A DNA stretch of 64,000 nt from Streptomyces roseoverticillatus (GCF_000719265.1 NZ_JOFL01000003.1:124001-188000); one strand, 5' to 3'; counted from the first letter of the stretch, positions 17,323-26,976 are shown. Notes: a model not told the origin generated them from the letters alone. Made by a program: numbers and translations.

Positions 17323-19416
17323 ATGCGCATCACTCGCCGGAAAGCCCTCGCCGCCGGCGCCGCAGGCCTCGCGGCGGCCGCACTGTCCGGGGAGCGCAGC
17401 GCGGCAGCCGCGCCCTCCCCCGCCCTCCAGCCGTACGCCTCCTACTGGTTCCCCGACAGCCTGCCGGCCGGCTCGCCCGCGCCCGGGGTCGTCTGGCGCG
17501 GCCTCGCCGCGTGGGACCCCGCGAAGGACCCCGACCTGCCGTTCAACCGGTCGACCGTGCCGCTCGCCGAACGCTTCGCTCCCCCGCCGCCCAACGCCGG
17601 CGCCCGCGCCGGCCAGGCCCGCGTCTGCGCGCTGGCCGCGTTCGCCCACACCTCCGGGAACCCCTCGCAGGGCGCGCCGACCGCCGACTTCTACGCGCTG
17701 ACCCACTGGGCCTACCTCGACGAGCTGGTCTTCTGGGGCGGTTCCTCGGGCGAGGGGCTGATCCTTTCGCCCAACGCGCCCGTAGTGGACGCGGCCCACC
17801 GCAACGGCGTGCCCGTGCTCGGCACGGTGTTCCTGCCGCCGGCGGCGTACGGCGGGCAGCTGCAGTGGACGCGGGACCTGGTGCGGCGCGGCCCGGACGG
17901 CGGCTTCCCGCTGGCCGACCGGCTGATCCGGGTGGCGTGGGAGTACGGCTTCGACGGCTGGTTCGTCAACGCCGAGACCGGCGGCGGCGACGCGCGGCTC
18001 GGCGCGGACATGCGCGACTTCATCGCGTACCTGCAGACGCGGGGCAAGGCGCGGAGCGGGGCACGGGACAGGGCACGGGGCGCGGGCCTGCGCGTCACCT
18101 GGTACGACGCCATGACCGTCTCCGGCGGCATCGACTGGCGGAACGGGCTCGACGAGCACAACGCGCCGTTCTTCCGCGCCGCGCGCTCGATGTTCCTGAA
18201 CTTCAACTGGGACCGGGCCGGTCTCGGCTCCTCCGGCGGGCTGGCACGGCAACTGGGCCGCAGCCCGTACGACCTGTGGGCCGGGATCGACGTCGAGGCG
18301 CGCGGCTGGGACACGCCCGTGGACTGGGACGCCGTCGTCCCGGCGGCGGGCCCGCACGTCACCTCGTACGGCTTCTACCGCCCCGAGTGGACGTGGACGA
18401 GCCTGCCCGCGGGGGCCCGCGGTCCGGCCGCGTTCCACGCGCGCGACGACCGCTTCTGGTCCGGCCAGGCGCTCGACCCGTCCGCGCCGGAGACGGGCCC
18501 GTGGCGGCCGCCCGCCGCGTCCGTCGCGGACCGGTCCACGCTCACCGCGCTTCCCTTCGCCACCACCTTCAACACCGGTCACGGGCTGGGCTGGTACGAG
18601 AAGGGCCGGCGTACGGGTGAGTCGGCCTGGAACCACCTGGGGCTGCAGGACCGGCTGCCGGGCCGGCGCTGGGTGATCCGTACGGCGGGCTCGCGGCCGA
18701 CCGTCGGTTTCGCCTTCGACGACGCCTGGCGGGGCGGCAGCAGCCTCCTGGTCGAGGGCGGGCTCGCCGCCCCGGCGGAGGTGGAGCTGTACGCGTGCCG
18801 GCTGCCGTTCTCGGACGCCACGGTCGTGGAGCTGGCCCACCGTACGGATCCCGGTTCGGCGGCGGTGCGCGTCGAGCTGGCGGTCGCCGTGGACGACGGC
18901 GTCGCGTATCTCCCGGCCGGCGTCCTCCGCGCGGGCGGCCACGGCTGGACCACCGCGAGGGTGCGGGCCGGAGCGAAGCTGCGCGGCCGCAGGGGGCGGA
19001 CGATCCGGGCGCTCGGCGTCCGGCTCTCTTCCGGCTACCGCGGGGAGGTGCCCCCAGCGCCGGACGGCGGTGCGGTGAGCTGGCGGCTGGGCCGCCTGGC
19101 GGTGCGCAACGCGGCCCCCGCGGCCCCCGCCCCGCCCGTGGGGCCGGAGGTCACCGCATCGCGCGTGGGGCCCGGCGGCACGGCCGAGCTGCGCATGGCC
19201 TGGGGTGCCCCGGCGGGCACGGCGGTACGCCAGTACGAGCTGCGTCAGGTGCTGCCCGGCGGGCGCTTCCGCTTCCTCGGAGGCACCTGCGGGCATGCCT
19301 ATTACGTCCCGGCGCTGCGTCGTACGGACGGCGAGGCGGCCACCCGGATCGAGGTACGCGCCGTGGACGAGCTGTACGCCGTCTCGGCGCCCGCTTCCCT
19401 CACCTTCCGCTGGTAA
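17323..19416 (+). CDS. Secreted endo-beta-N-acetylglucosaminidase (GH85)
   Basis: This 697-residue enzyme cuts the chitobiose core of N-linked glycans, releasing the oligosaccharide and leaving one GlcNAc on the protein. A Tat-type signal (TRRKALAAGAAGLAAAALSG) indicates folded export. The GH85 catalytic pair is visible in GFDGWFVNAETGGG: Asn216 as stabilising residue and Glu218 as acid/base. Other family blocks are SYWFPDSL near residue 44, DLPFNRSTVPLAERF, and LNFNWDR. A C-terminal beta-sandwich/Fn3-like region follows. It is the only exported hydrolase of the locus and should feed the importer upstream. Length is normal for bacterial ENGases. Confidence 0.9.
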   Translation: MRITRRKALAAGAAGLAAAALSGERSAAAAPSPALQPYASYWFPDSLPAGSPAPGVVWRGLAAWDPAKDPDLPFNRSTVPLAERFAPPPPNAGARAGQARVCALAAFAHTSGNPSQGAPTADFYALTHWAYLDELVFWGGSSGEGLILSPNAPVVDAAHRNGVPVLGTVFLPPAAYGGQLQWTRDLVRRGPDGGFPLADRLIRVAWEYGFDGWFVNAETGGGDARLGADMRDFIAYLQTRGKARSGARDRARGAGLRVTWYDAMTVSGGIDWRNGLDEHNAPFFRAARSMFLNFNWDRAGLGSSGGLARQLGRSPYDLWAGIDVEARGWDTPVDWDAVVPAAGPHVTSYGFYRPEWTWTSLPAGARGPAAFHARDDRFWSGQALDPSAPETGPWRPPAASVADRSTLTALPFATTFNTGHGLGWYEKGRRTGESAWNHLGLQDRLPGRRWVIRTAGSRPTVGFAFDDAWRGGSSLLVEGGLAAPAEVELYACRLPFSDATVVELAHRTDPGSAAVRVELAVAVDDGVAYLPAGVLRAGGHGWTTARVRAGAKLRGRRGRTIRALGVRLSSGYRGEVPPAPDGGAVSWRLGRLAVRNAAPAAPAPPVGPEVTASRVGPGGTAELRMAWGAPAGTAVRQYELRQVLPGGRFRFLGGTCGHAYYVPALRRTDGEAATRIEVRAVDELYAVSAPASLTFRW

Positions 19417-19443
19417 GGCAACCGACGTAAGGAAACCGACCTG

Positions 19444-22400
19444 ATGCACAACGACCGCACCATCACCGAAGCCCGGCTGAAGCGCGTGCTGGACGAGCGC
19501 ATCCGGCCCGCCGTGTACCCCGAGTCGGTGCCGCTGGCCGTCACCGTCTGGCACGCGCCCGGCGAGCCCGTCCCGGTGGCCGAGGGGATCGCCGCCGGGG
19601 GCGTGCCGATCGAGGCGGGCGCGGCCTGGGGGCCGCCGTGGGGCACGAGCTGGTTCACCGTCGCGGGAAGCGTGCCGCAGGAGTGGGCGGGCCGGACGGT
19701 CGAGGCCCTGCTCGACCTGGGCTTCGACGAGAACATGCCGGGCTTCCAGTGCGAGGGGCTGGTCTACCGGCCGGACGGTTCGCCCGTGAAGGGCCTCAAC
19801 CCGCGCAACCAGTGGGTCCGGATCGCCGAGCGGGCGGCCGGCGGCGAGGAGGTGCGGCTGCACGTCGAGGCGTCGTCCAATCCCGTGATCCTCGATTACC
19901 ACCCGTTCGTGCCGACCGAGCTGGGCGACCGGGAGACGGCGGACGGCGAGCCGCGCTACCGGCTGGCCCGCATGGACCTGGCCGTCTTCGACCGGACGGT
20001 GTGGGAGCTCGTCCAGGACCTGGAGGTGCTGGAGGGGCTGATGAGCGAGCTGTCCCCGGACGCGCCCCGCCGCTGGGAGGTCCTGCGGGCGGTCGAGCGC
20101 GCGCTGGACGCGGTCGACCTGCAGGACGTCGGCGGTACGGCGGCCGTGGCCCGCGAGCAGCTCGTGGCGGTGCTGTCCGCGCCCGCGCACGCCTCCGCGC
20201 ACCGGATCAGCGCGGTCGGGCACGCGCACATCGACTCGGCGTGGCTGTGGCCGCTGCGCGAGACGGTGCGCAAGGTCGCCCGCACCACCTCGAACATGAC
20301 CGCGCTGCTGGAGGACGAGCCGGAATTCGTCTACGCCATGTCGCAGGCGCAGCAGTTCGCGTGGATCAAGGAGCACCGGCCCGAGGTGTACGCGCGGGTG
20401 AAGAAGGCGGTCGCGGACGGCCGCTTCGTGCCGGTGGGCGGCATGTGGGTGGAGTCGGACACGAACATGCCGGGGTCGGAGGCGCTGGCCCGGCAGTTCG
20501 TGCACGGCAAGCGCTTCTTCCTGGAGGAGTTCGGGATCGAGACGGAGGAGGTGTGGCTGCCGGACTCCTTCGGCTACTCCGCCGCGCTGCCGCAGCTGGT
20601 GCGGCTGGCGGGGGCCAGGTGGTTCCTGACGCAGAAGATCTCGTGGAGCCGGACGAACAAGTTCCCGCACCACACGTTCTGGTGGGAGGGCCTGGACGGC
20701 ACCCGGGTCTTCACGCACTTCCCGCCGATCGACACGTACAACGCGCAGCTCTCGGGCCGGGAGGTCGCGCACGCGGTCCGCAACTTCCGGGAGAAGGGCG
20801 GGGCCACACGCTCGCTGGCGCCGACGGGCTGGGGCGACGGGGGCGGCGGCACGACGCGCGAGATGCTGGCGCGGGCGAAGCGGCTGGCGGACCTGGAGGG
20901 CTCGGCGCGGGTGGCGTTCGAGAAGCCGTCGGCGTTCTTCGAGAAGGCGCACGCCGAGTACGCGCAGGCGCCGGTGTGGGTGGGCGAGCTGTACCTGGAG
21001 CTGCACAGGGCGACGCTGACCAGCCAGGCCAGGACCAAGCAGGGCAACCGGCGCAGCGAGCACCTGCTGCACGAGGCGGAGCTGTGGGCGGCGACGGCGG
21101 CCGTGCGGGCGGGCTTCCCGTATCCGTACGAGGCGCTGGACCGGATCTGGAAGACGGTGTTGCTGCACCAGTTCCACGACATCCTGCCGGGCACGTCGAT
21201 CGCGTGGGTGCACCGGGAGGCGGCGGCGACGTACGCGGCGGTGGCGGCGGAGCTGGAGGAGATCGTCGCGGGGGCGCTGGCGGCGCTGGCGGGCGACGGC
21301 TCGGGCGGTGGGACGGTGGTCTTCAACGCGGCGCCGCACGGGCGCGGGGAGGTGCCGGCCCTCGGTGCGGCGGTCGGCGGCGGGCCGGTGCCGCCGGTGC
21401 GGCCCGGGCCGCGCGACGGCGGCGGGTTCGTCCTCGACAACGGCTTGCTGCGCGTCGAGATCGACGGCAGGGGCCTGGTGGTGTCGGTGTACGACCCTGC
21501 GGCGGAGCGGGAGGCGATCGCTCCGGGCGCGGCGGCCAACCTGCTCCAGCTGCACCAGGACTTCCCGAACATGTGGGACGCGTGGGACGTGGACCACTTC
21601 TACCGGAACACGGTGGCCGATCTGACGGACGCCGACACCGTGGAGGCGGCGGGCGACGGGGCGGTGCGGGTGGTGCGGGCCTTCGGGTCGTCCCGCGTCG
21701 AACAGTGGATCTCCCTGCCGGCGGGCGAGCGGCGGCTGGACATCGCCACGGAGGTCGACTGGCACGAGACGGAGAAGTTCCTCAAGGCCGCGTTCCCGCT
21801 GGACGTGCACGCGGACCGGACGGCGGCCGAGACCCAGTTCGGCCACCTGTACCGGCCCACGCACACCAACACCAGCTGGGACGCCGCCAAGTTCGAGGCG
21901 TGCGCGCACCGCTTCGTCCACCTGGAGGAGCCCGGCTGGGGCGTGGCGGTCGTCAACGACTCGACGTACGGCTACGACGTGACGCGCACGGTCCGCCCGG
22001 ACGGCACGGGCACGACCACGACCGTGCGGCTGTCCCTCCTGCGGGCCCCGCGCTTCCCCGACCCGCGCACCGACCAGGGGACGCACCGCTTCCGGTACGC
22101 GCTGGTGCCGGACGCGTCGATCGGCGACGCCGTCCGCGAGGGCTACCGCATCAATCTGCCCGAGCGGCGGGTGCCGGGCGGCGCCGCCGTCCCGCCGCTG
22201 GTCCGCGCCGGGAACGACGCGGTCGTCGTCTCCGCGGTCAAGCTCGCGGACGACGGCAGCGGCGATGTGGTCGTGCGGCTGTACGAGTCGCGGGGCGGCC
22301 GGGCCCGCACCCGGCTGGAGGCCGGCTTCCCGCTCGCCTCGGCGGCGGTGTGCGACCTGCTGGAACGGCCGCTGTCCGCGGCGCCGGCGGATGGCGACGC

Positions 22401-22461
22401 GGTGGCGCTGGCGCTGCGGCCGTTCCAGGTCCTGACGCTGCGGCTGGAGCGGCGTGACTGA
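19444..22461 (+). CDS. Alpha-mannosidase (GH38)
   Basis: A 1005-residue zinc-dependent alpha-mannosidase with no signal peptide, presumably cytoplasmic. The metal-binding motif HAHIDSAWLWPLRET has His260, His262 and probable metal ligand Asp264; the nucleophile is in GGMWVESDTNMPG (Asp339). The middle domain and C-terminal beta-sandwich domains are complete. It would trim alpha-linked mannoses from imported N-glycan fragments before the beta-mannosidase removes the last mannose. It starts 27 bases after the ENGase stop, after AAGGAAACC, and ends the locus. Confidence 0.92.
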   Translation: MHNDRTITEARLKRVLDERIRPAVYPESVPLAVTVWHAPGEPVPVAEGIAAGGVPIEAGAAWGPPWGTSWFTVAGSVPQEWAGRTVEALLDLGFDENMPGFQCEGLVYRPDGSPVKGLNPRNQWVRIAERAAGGEEVRLHVEASSNPVILDYHPFVPTELGDRETADGEPRYRLARMDLAVFDRTVWELVQDLEVLEGLMSELSPDAPRRWEVLRAVERALDAVDLQDVGGTAAVAREQLVAVLSAPAHASAHRISAVGHAHIDSAWLWPLRETVRKVARTTSNMTALLEDEPEFVYAMSQAQQFAWIKEHRPEVYARVKKAVADGRFVPVGGMWVESDTNMPGSEALARQFVHGKRFFLEEFGIETEEVWLPDSFGYSAALPQLVRLAGARWFLTQKISWSRTNKFPHHTFWWEGLDGTRVFTHFPPIDTYNAQLSGREVAHAVRNFREKGGATRSLAPTGWGDGGGGTTREMLARAKRLADLEGSARVAFEKPSAFFEKAHAEYAQAPVWVGELYLELHRATLTSQARTKQGNRRSEHLLHEAELWAATAAVRAGFPYPYEALDRIWKTVLLHQFHDILPGTSIAWVHREAAATYAAVAAELEEIVAGALAALAGDGSGGGTVVFNAAPHGRGEVPALGAAVGGGPVPPVRPGPRDGGGFVLDNGLLRVEIDGRGLVVSVYDPAAEREAIAPGAAANLLQLHQDFPNMWDAWDVDHFYRNTVADLTDADTVEAAGDGAVRVVRAFGSSRVEQWISLPAGERRLDIATEVDWHETEKFLKAAFPLDVHADRTAAETQFGHLYRPTHTNTSWDAAKFEACAHRFVHLEEPGWGVAVVNDSTYGYDVTRTVRPDGTGTTTTVRLSLLRAPRFPDPRTDQGTHRFRYALVPDASIGDAVREGYRINLPERRVPGGAAVPPLVRAGNDAVVVSAVKLADDGSGDVVVRLYESRGGRARTRLEAGFPLASAAVCDLLERPLSAAPADGDAVALALRPFQVLTLRLERRD

Positions 22462-22488
22462 GCGGACTTGCTGAGTCCGGTGGTTTTG

Positions 22489-22512
22489 CCCGCGCTCCGT
22501 AAGGGGCGCGGG
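22489..22512 (+). terminator. Hairpin after GH38 gene
   Basis: CCCGCGCTCC and GGGGCGCGGG pair around a GTAA-containing loop 28 bases after the alpha-mannosidase stop. No T-tract follows. Confidence 0.5.
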
Positions 22513-22626
22513 GGCCAGGCGTTCCCGTCCCGGCCGGCGGGGAGCAGCAGCCGCTCGCCGGCGGGCCTTGTGCACCATGTGACGCCCCCTCACGTCCGGT
22601 GATGTGCGTCATATTACGGTGAGGGT

Positions 22627-23202
22627 GTGACAACGTATGTGGCGCTGCTGCGCGGTATCAATGTGGGCGGCAAGAAGCGTGTTCCCATGCAGACCCTGCG
22701 GGAGCTGCTCTCCGGTATGGGGTGCGGCTCGGTCCGTACGCATCTCAACAGCGGCAACGCCGTGTTCACCCGTCCCGGGGCGGATCCGGACGAGCTGGCC
22801 CGGGAGCTGGAACGGGCGATCGAGCGCGAGCTGGGCTTCGCGGTGACGTGCATGGTGCGCGATGCGGGTGACATGCGCCGTGTCGTCGACGCCGATCCGT
22901 TCGCCGGACGGGAGGTCGACCCCGCGCGGTACGTGGTGACCTTCCTCGCCGGGCCCGCCGATCCCGCCGCCGTAGCGGACGTCGACCCGGCGGCGTACGC
23001 GCCGGAGGAGTTCGTCCTGGCCGGGCGCGAGCTCTACGTGTACTACGCGGAGGGCATCCGCGACGCGAAGCTCGCGAAGGTGCTGACGGAGCGCCGCCTG
23101 GGCACGGCGGGCACCGGGCGCAACTGGAACACGGTCACCAAGCTGGCCGCCATGGCGCAGGAGACGCAGCAGGCGGAGGAGACGGCGGCGGCCGGGGAGT
23201 GA
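22627..23202 (+). CDS. DUF1697 family protein
   Basis: A 191-residue soluble protein with the full DUF1697 signature: opening TTYVALLRGINVGGKKRVPM, then LRELLSGMGCGSVRTHLNSGNAVF and the C-terminal block VLTERRLGTAGTGRNWNTV. The biochemical role of this widespread family is not established. GTG at 22627 is the start because the conserved domain begins directly there. It stands alone between the glycan locus and the hydrolase-ABC fusion, with no evident functional link to either. Confidence 0.88.
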   Translation: MTTYVALLRGINVGGKKRVPMQTLRELLSGMGCGSVRTHLNSGNAVFTRPGADPDELARELERAIERELGFAVTCMVRDAGDMRRVVDADPFAGREVDPARYVVTFLAGPADPAAVADVDPAAYAPEEFVLAGRELYVYYAEGIRDAKLAKVLTERRLGTAGTGRNWNTVTKLAAMAQETQQAEETAAAGE

Positions 23203-23250
23203 CTCCGGCGCAACCGCCCGCCCGCGGCTCAGCCGGATGAGGTCTCCGCT

Positions 23251-23256
23251 TAGCAT
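23251..23256 (+). promoter_or_regulatory. -10 element, leaderless geometry
   Basis: TAGCAT lies six bases before the ATG at 23263, with no Shine-Dalgarno. The spacing equals that seen before lysX, the EamA gene, the P450, the Usp gene and the FAD monooxygenase. Confidence 0.4.
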
Positions 23257-23262
23257 GCGGGC

Positions 23263-25986
23263 ATGAAGCTGCGTTTTCCCCGCCTGCGCGGGCGACGGCT
23301 CGCCGCCACCGCCGCCGCGGCCGTCGTGCTCGCCGGCGGCGGCACCTGGGCCGTGGCCTCCGGCACCGGCGGCGATCCGCCCGTGCACCGCGAGGACCGC
23401 TTCATGACGCTGCCGGAGGCGCCCGGCGGTGGCGGTTCCGTACGCATCGACACGTCGTTCTTCACGGCGGGCGGTACGGGCCGCAGGCCGGCCGTCCTGC
23501 TCGCGCACGGCTTCGGCGGCAGCAAGGACGACCTGCGCGGGCAGGCCGAGGAGCTGGCGCGCTCCGGCTACGCGGTGCTCACGTGGTCCGCGCGCGGCTT
23601 CGGCCGCTCCACGGGGCGGATCGGGCTCAACGACCCCGACCGCGAGGTCGCCGACGTGAGCCGGCTCCTCGACTGGCTGGCCACGCGCCCCGAGGTGGAA
23701 CTGGACGGGGACAAGGACCCCAGGGCGGGCATCGCGGGCGGCTCGTACGGCGGCGCGATCGCGCTGCTCGCGGCCGGTCACGACAAGCGCGTCGACGCGA
23801 TCGCCCCGCAGGTCACGTACTGGAACCTCGCCGACGCGCTCTTCCCCGGAGGGGTGTTCAAGAAGCTCTGGTCGGGGATCTTCTTCACCTCCGGCTCGGC
23901 GGCGCCGGGGCCCGTGTCGAACGGCAAGGCCGGCGCGGCCCCGCCCGGCGCACCGGCGTCCCCGTCCGCGGCGCTCGGCTGCGGGCGGTTCGAGAAGCAG
24001 CTGTGCGACATGTACGAGCGGGTTGCGGTGGCCGGCAAGCCGGACGCGGAGGCCCGCGAGCTGCTGGAGCGCCGCAGCCCCTCCGCGGTCGCCGGCCGCA
24101 TCAAGGTGCCGACGCTGTTCTTCCAGGGCCAGACCGACTCGCTCTTCCCCCTGGACCACGCGGACGCCGCGGCCGGGGCGATCGGCCAGGGCGGCGCGCC
24201 GGTCGCCGTCGACTGGATCGCCGGGGGCCACGACTCCGGCATCGGCGAGACCGACCGGACCGCTCTGCGCACGCGCGCGTGGTTCGACCGCTACCTCAAG
24301 GGCGACGAGAGCGCGGGCACGGGCCCCGCCTTCCGGGTCAGCAGGACGGGCGGCATCGACACCACCGACGGCAAGGCGCAGCTGCGCGGCGCGAGCGGGG
24401 ACAGCTACCCGGGCCTGCGGAACGACCCGCGGACGGTCGGGCTGTCCGGGCGCCGGCAGACCTTCGCCAACCCGCCGGGGGCGGCGCCGCCGGCGATCTC
24501 CGCCGTGCCCGGCGTCGGGGGCGCGGCGTCGCAGCTGTCCGGGCTCGGCCTGGGGCTGTCGCTCGACTTCCCCGGCCAGCACGCCCGCTTCGACTCGGCG
24601 CGCCTGGACGAGGGCGTCCGCGTGACGGGTTCGCCGGCGGTGAAGGTGAACGTCACGTCCGACACGGGCGAGGCGGTGCTGTTCGCCAAGGTCTACGACG
24701 TCGGCCCGAACGGGCAGCAGGTGCTGCCCGCGCAGCTCGTCGCCCCGGTGCGCGTGACGGACGCGAAGGGCGGCCGGACGGTGGAGCTGCGGCTGCCGGC
24801 GGTCGACCACACCTTCGAGGCCGGGCACCGGATGCGGCTCGTCCTCGCCGCGACCGACCTGGGCTATGCCTCGCCGGCGGCGCCCGCCACGTACGGCGTC
24901 TCCCTGGAGGGCGGACTGAGCGTGCCGACCGCGCCGGACGTGCGGACGGCCTCGTCCGCGCTGCCGTGGTGGACGTGGGGGCTGCCACTGGCCGGTGCGG
25001 TCGTCGCGGCCGCCCTGCTGCTGACCGGGCGCCGGCGGGTGACCGCGCCGGCCCCGGACCCGGCCCTCGCCGGGGTGCCGCTGCAGATCACCGGCCTGAG
25101 CAAGCGGTACGCCAAGTCCGCCGACCGGTACGCCGTGCGCGACCTGTCGTTCCGGGTCGAGCGCGGCCAGGTCCTGGGGCTGCTGGGGCCGAACGGCGCC
25201 GGCAAGACCACGACGCTGCGCATGCTCATGGGGCTCATCCGCCCGGACGCCGGCGAGATCCGCGTCTTCGGGCAGGCGGTGCGGCCGGGTGCGCCGGTGC
25301 TGTCGCGGGTGGGGGCGTTCGTGGAGGGCGCCGGCTTCCTGCCGCACCTGTCCGGGCGCGCCAACCTCGACCTGTACTGGCAGGTCACGGGCCGGCCGGC
25401 CGAGGACGCGCACCTCGACGAGGCGCTGGAGATCGCGGGGCTCGGCCCGGCCCTGGAGCGCGCCGTGCGGACGTACTCGCAGGGCATGCGGCAGCGGCTC
25501 GCGATCGCCCAGGCCATGCTGGGGCTGCCGGACCTGCTGATCCTCGACGAGCCGACGAACGGGCTGGACCCGCCGCAGATCCGGGAGATGCGCGAGGTGA
25601 TGATCCGCTACGCGGCGGCCGGCCGGACCGTCATCGTCTCCAGCCACCTCCTCTCCGAGGTCGAGCAGACCTGCTCCCACCTGGTCGTCATGGACCGGGG
25701 CCGGCTGGTGACCGCCGGTCCCGTCACGGACATCGTCGGCTCGGGCGACACACTGCTCGTGGGCGTCGAAGGCGAGGTCTCCGACGTGACGGCGGACAAG
25801 GTGGCCGCGCTGCCGGGGGTGGCCTCGGCGGTACGGGCCGAGGACGGCCTGCTGGTGCGGCTCGACGGCGCGACCGCGCCGCAGCTGCTGGCCGAGCTGG
25901 TGCGGCTGGAGGTCCCGGTGGCGCGCGTGGGTCCGCACCGCCGCCTGGAGGACGCGTTCCTGACCCTGATCGGAGGCCCGTCGTGA
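23263..25986 (+). CDS. S15-type alpha/beta hydrolase fused to ABC transporter ATPase
   Basis: This 907-residue fusion begins with an N-terminal hydrophobic anchor (residues 11-30). An S15/CocE-type hydrolase follows: oxyanion region HGFGGSKDD, nucleophile GGSYGG (Ser161), probable Asp292 (GQTDSLFPL) and His323 (AGGHDSG). The jelly-roll domain spans about 400-555. A membrane helix (about 566-587) leads to an ABC ATPase with Walker A GPNGAGKTT (643), signature YSQGMRQRL (738) and Walker B LLILDEPTNG (759). The hydrolase would lie outside the membrane and the ATPase inside (inferred). The permease follows with a GTGA overlap. Substrate unknown. Confidence 0.88.
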   Translation: MKLRFPRLRGRRLAATAAAAVVLAGGGTWAVASGTGGDPPVHREDRFMTLPEAPGGGGSVRIDTSFFTAGGTGRRPAVLLAHGFGGSKDDLRGQAEELARSGYAVLTWSARGFGRSTGRIGLNDPDREVADVSRLLDWLATRPEVELDGDKDPRAGIAGGSYGGAIALLAAGHDKRVDAIAPQVTYWNLADALFPGGVFKKLWSGIFFTSGSAAPGPVSNGKAGAAPPGAPASPSAALGCGRFEKQLCDMYERVAVAGKPDAEARELLERRSPSAVAGRIKVPTLFFQGQTDSLFPLDHADAAAGAIGQGGAPVAVDWIAGGHDSGIGETDRTALRTRAWFDRYLKGDESAGTGPAFRVSRTGGIDTTDGKAQLRGASGDSYPGLRNDPRTVGLSGRRQTFANPPGAAPPAISAVPGVGGAASQLSGLGLGLSLDFPGQHARFDSARLDEGVRVTGSPAVKVNVTSDTGEAVLFAKVYDVGPNGQQVLPAQLVAPVRVTDAKGGRTVELRLPAVDHTFEAGHRMRLVLAATDLGYASPAAPATYGVSLEGGLSVPTAPDVRTASSALPWWTWGLPLAGAVVAAALLLTGRRRVTAPAPDPALAGVPLQITGLSKRYAKSADRYAVRDLSFRVERGQVLGLLGPNGAGKTTTLRMLMGLIRPDAGEIRVFGQAVRPGAPVLSRVGAFVEGAGFLPHLSGRANLDLYWQVTGRPAEDAHLDEALEIAGLGPALERAVRTYSQGMRQRLAIAQAMLGLPDLLILDEPTNGLDPPQIREMREVMIRYAAAGRTVIVSSHLLSEVEQTCSHLVVMDRGRLVTAGPVTDIVGSGDTLLVGVEGEVSDVTADKVAALPGVASAVRAEDGLLVRLDGATAPQLLAELVRLEVPVARVGPHRRLEDAFLTLIGGPS

Positions 25987-26858
25987 GTGCTGCGGTGGAC
26001 GAGGTGCGGAAGGCCGGCGAGACCGCTCCCGGCTACCGGGCGCGGCACACGCTGCCGCTGCGCGTGGAGGCGGTGCGGCAGCTGCGGCGGCGCCGGACGA
26101 TGGTGGTCGGGGCGGTGCTCGCCGCCCTGCCGTTCGTGCTCATCGCGGCGTTCGCGATCGGCGGGCAGCCGAGCGGGCGCAACGGGCGGGTCACCCTCAT
26201 CGACACGGCCACGGCGTCCGGGGTGAACTTCACGGCGACGTGCCTGTTCGTCTCGGCGGGCTTCCTGCTGGTGGTGCCGGTCGCGCTGTTCTGCGGCGAC
26301 ACGGTGGCGTCCGAGGCCGGCTGGTCGTCGCTGCGCTACCTGCTGGCGGCGCCGGTGCCGCGGACGCGGCTCCTCGTCAGCAAGCTGACGGTCGCGCTGG
26401 CGTTCAGCGCGGCGGCGATGGTGCTGCTGCCGGTGGTGGCCCTGGCCGCGGGCACGGCCGTGTATGGCTGGGGGCCGCTGCAGATCCCCACGGGCGGTTC
26501 GCTGCCGGGCACCACCGCCGTGGGGCGGCTCGCGATCGTCGTCGCGTTCGTCTTCGTGGGGCAGCTGGTGACGGCCGGGCTGGCGTTCTGGCTCTCGACG
26601 GTCACGGACGCGCCGCTGGGCGCGGTGGGCGGCGCGGTCGGCCTGACGATCGTCGGGAACGTCCTGGACGCGGTGACGGCGCTGGGGCACTGGCGGGACT
26701 TCCTGCCGGCGCACTGGCAGTTCGCGTGGGCGGATGCGTTGCAGCCGCGGCTGGAGTGGGGCGGGATGGTGAAGGGGACGGCGGTGTCGGTGGCGTACGC
26801 GCTGGTGCTGTTCGCTCTGGCGTTCCGGCACTTCCGGGGGAAGGACGTCGTGTCCTGA
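25983..26858 (+). CDS. ABC-2 type transporter permease, partner of hydrolase-ATPase fusion
   Basis: A 291-residue protein with about six hydrophobic segments (first at VVGAVLAALPFVLIAAFAIG; others at FLLVVPVALF, LAFSAAAMVLLPVVALAAG and LAIVVAFVFVGQLVTAGLAF). The layout and the CGDTVASEAGWSSLRYLLAA motif after the second helix fit ABC-2 exporters. The GTG start overlaps the TGA of the fusion gene, so the two are coupled and probably form one exporter. Confidence 0.85.
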   Translation: MSAAVDEVRKAGETAPGYRARHTLPLRVEAVRQLRRRRTMVVGAVLAALPFVLIAAFAIGGQPSGRNGRVTLIDTATASGVNFTATCLFVSAGFLLVVPVALFCGDTVASEAGWSSLRYLLAAPVPRTRLLVSKLTVALAFSAAAMVLLPVVALAAGTAVYGWGPLQIPTGGSLPGTTAVGRLAIVVAFVFVGQLVTAGLAFWLSTVTDAPLGAVGGAVGLTIVGNVLDAVTALGHWRDFLPAHWQFAWADALQPRLEWGGMVKGTAVSVAYALVLFALAFRHFRGKDVVS

Positions 26859-26976
26859 CGGACGGTTCGACGCCACGGGCCGTGACAGAACGGTCCGGCA
26901 CCGCCGGATTCCCCGGTAGGGGCTGAGCGCCGGCGCGGCGGGAGAAGGTGCCCCGGCCCCGCCCTTTCAGCGTCTC

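Noticed and set aside
17224..22593. A 1789-codon open frame on the reverse strand
   Set aside because: It is antisense to the GH85 and GH38 genes, is extremely Arg/His/Pro-rich with no motif, and arises from the high GC of codon position 3.
22609..25938. A 1109-codon reverse-strand open frame
   Set aside because: Antisense to the DUF1697 and hydrolase-ABC genes, with no recognisable fold.
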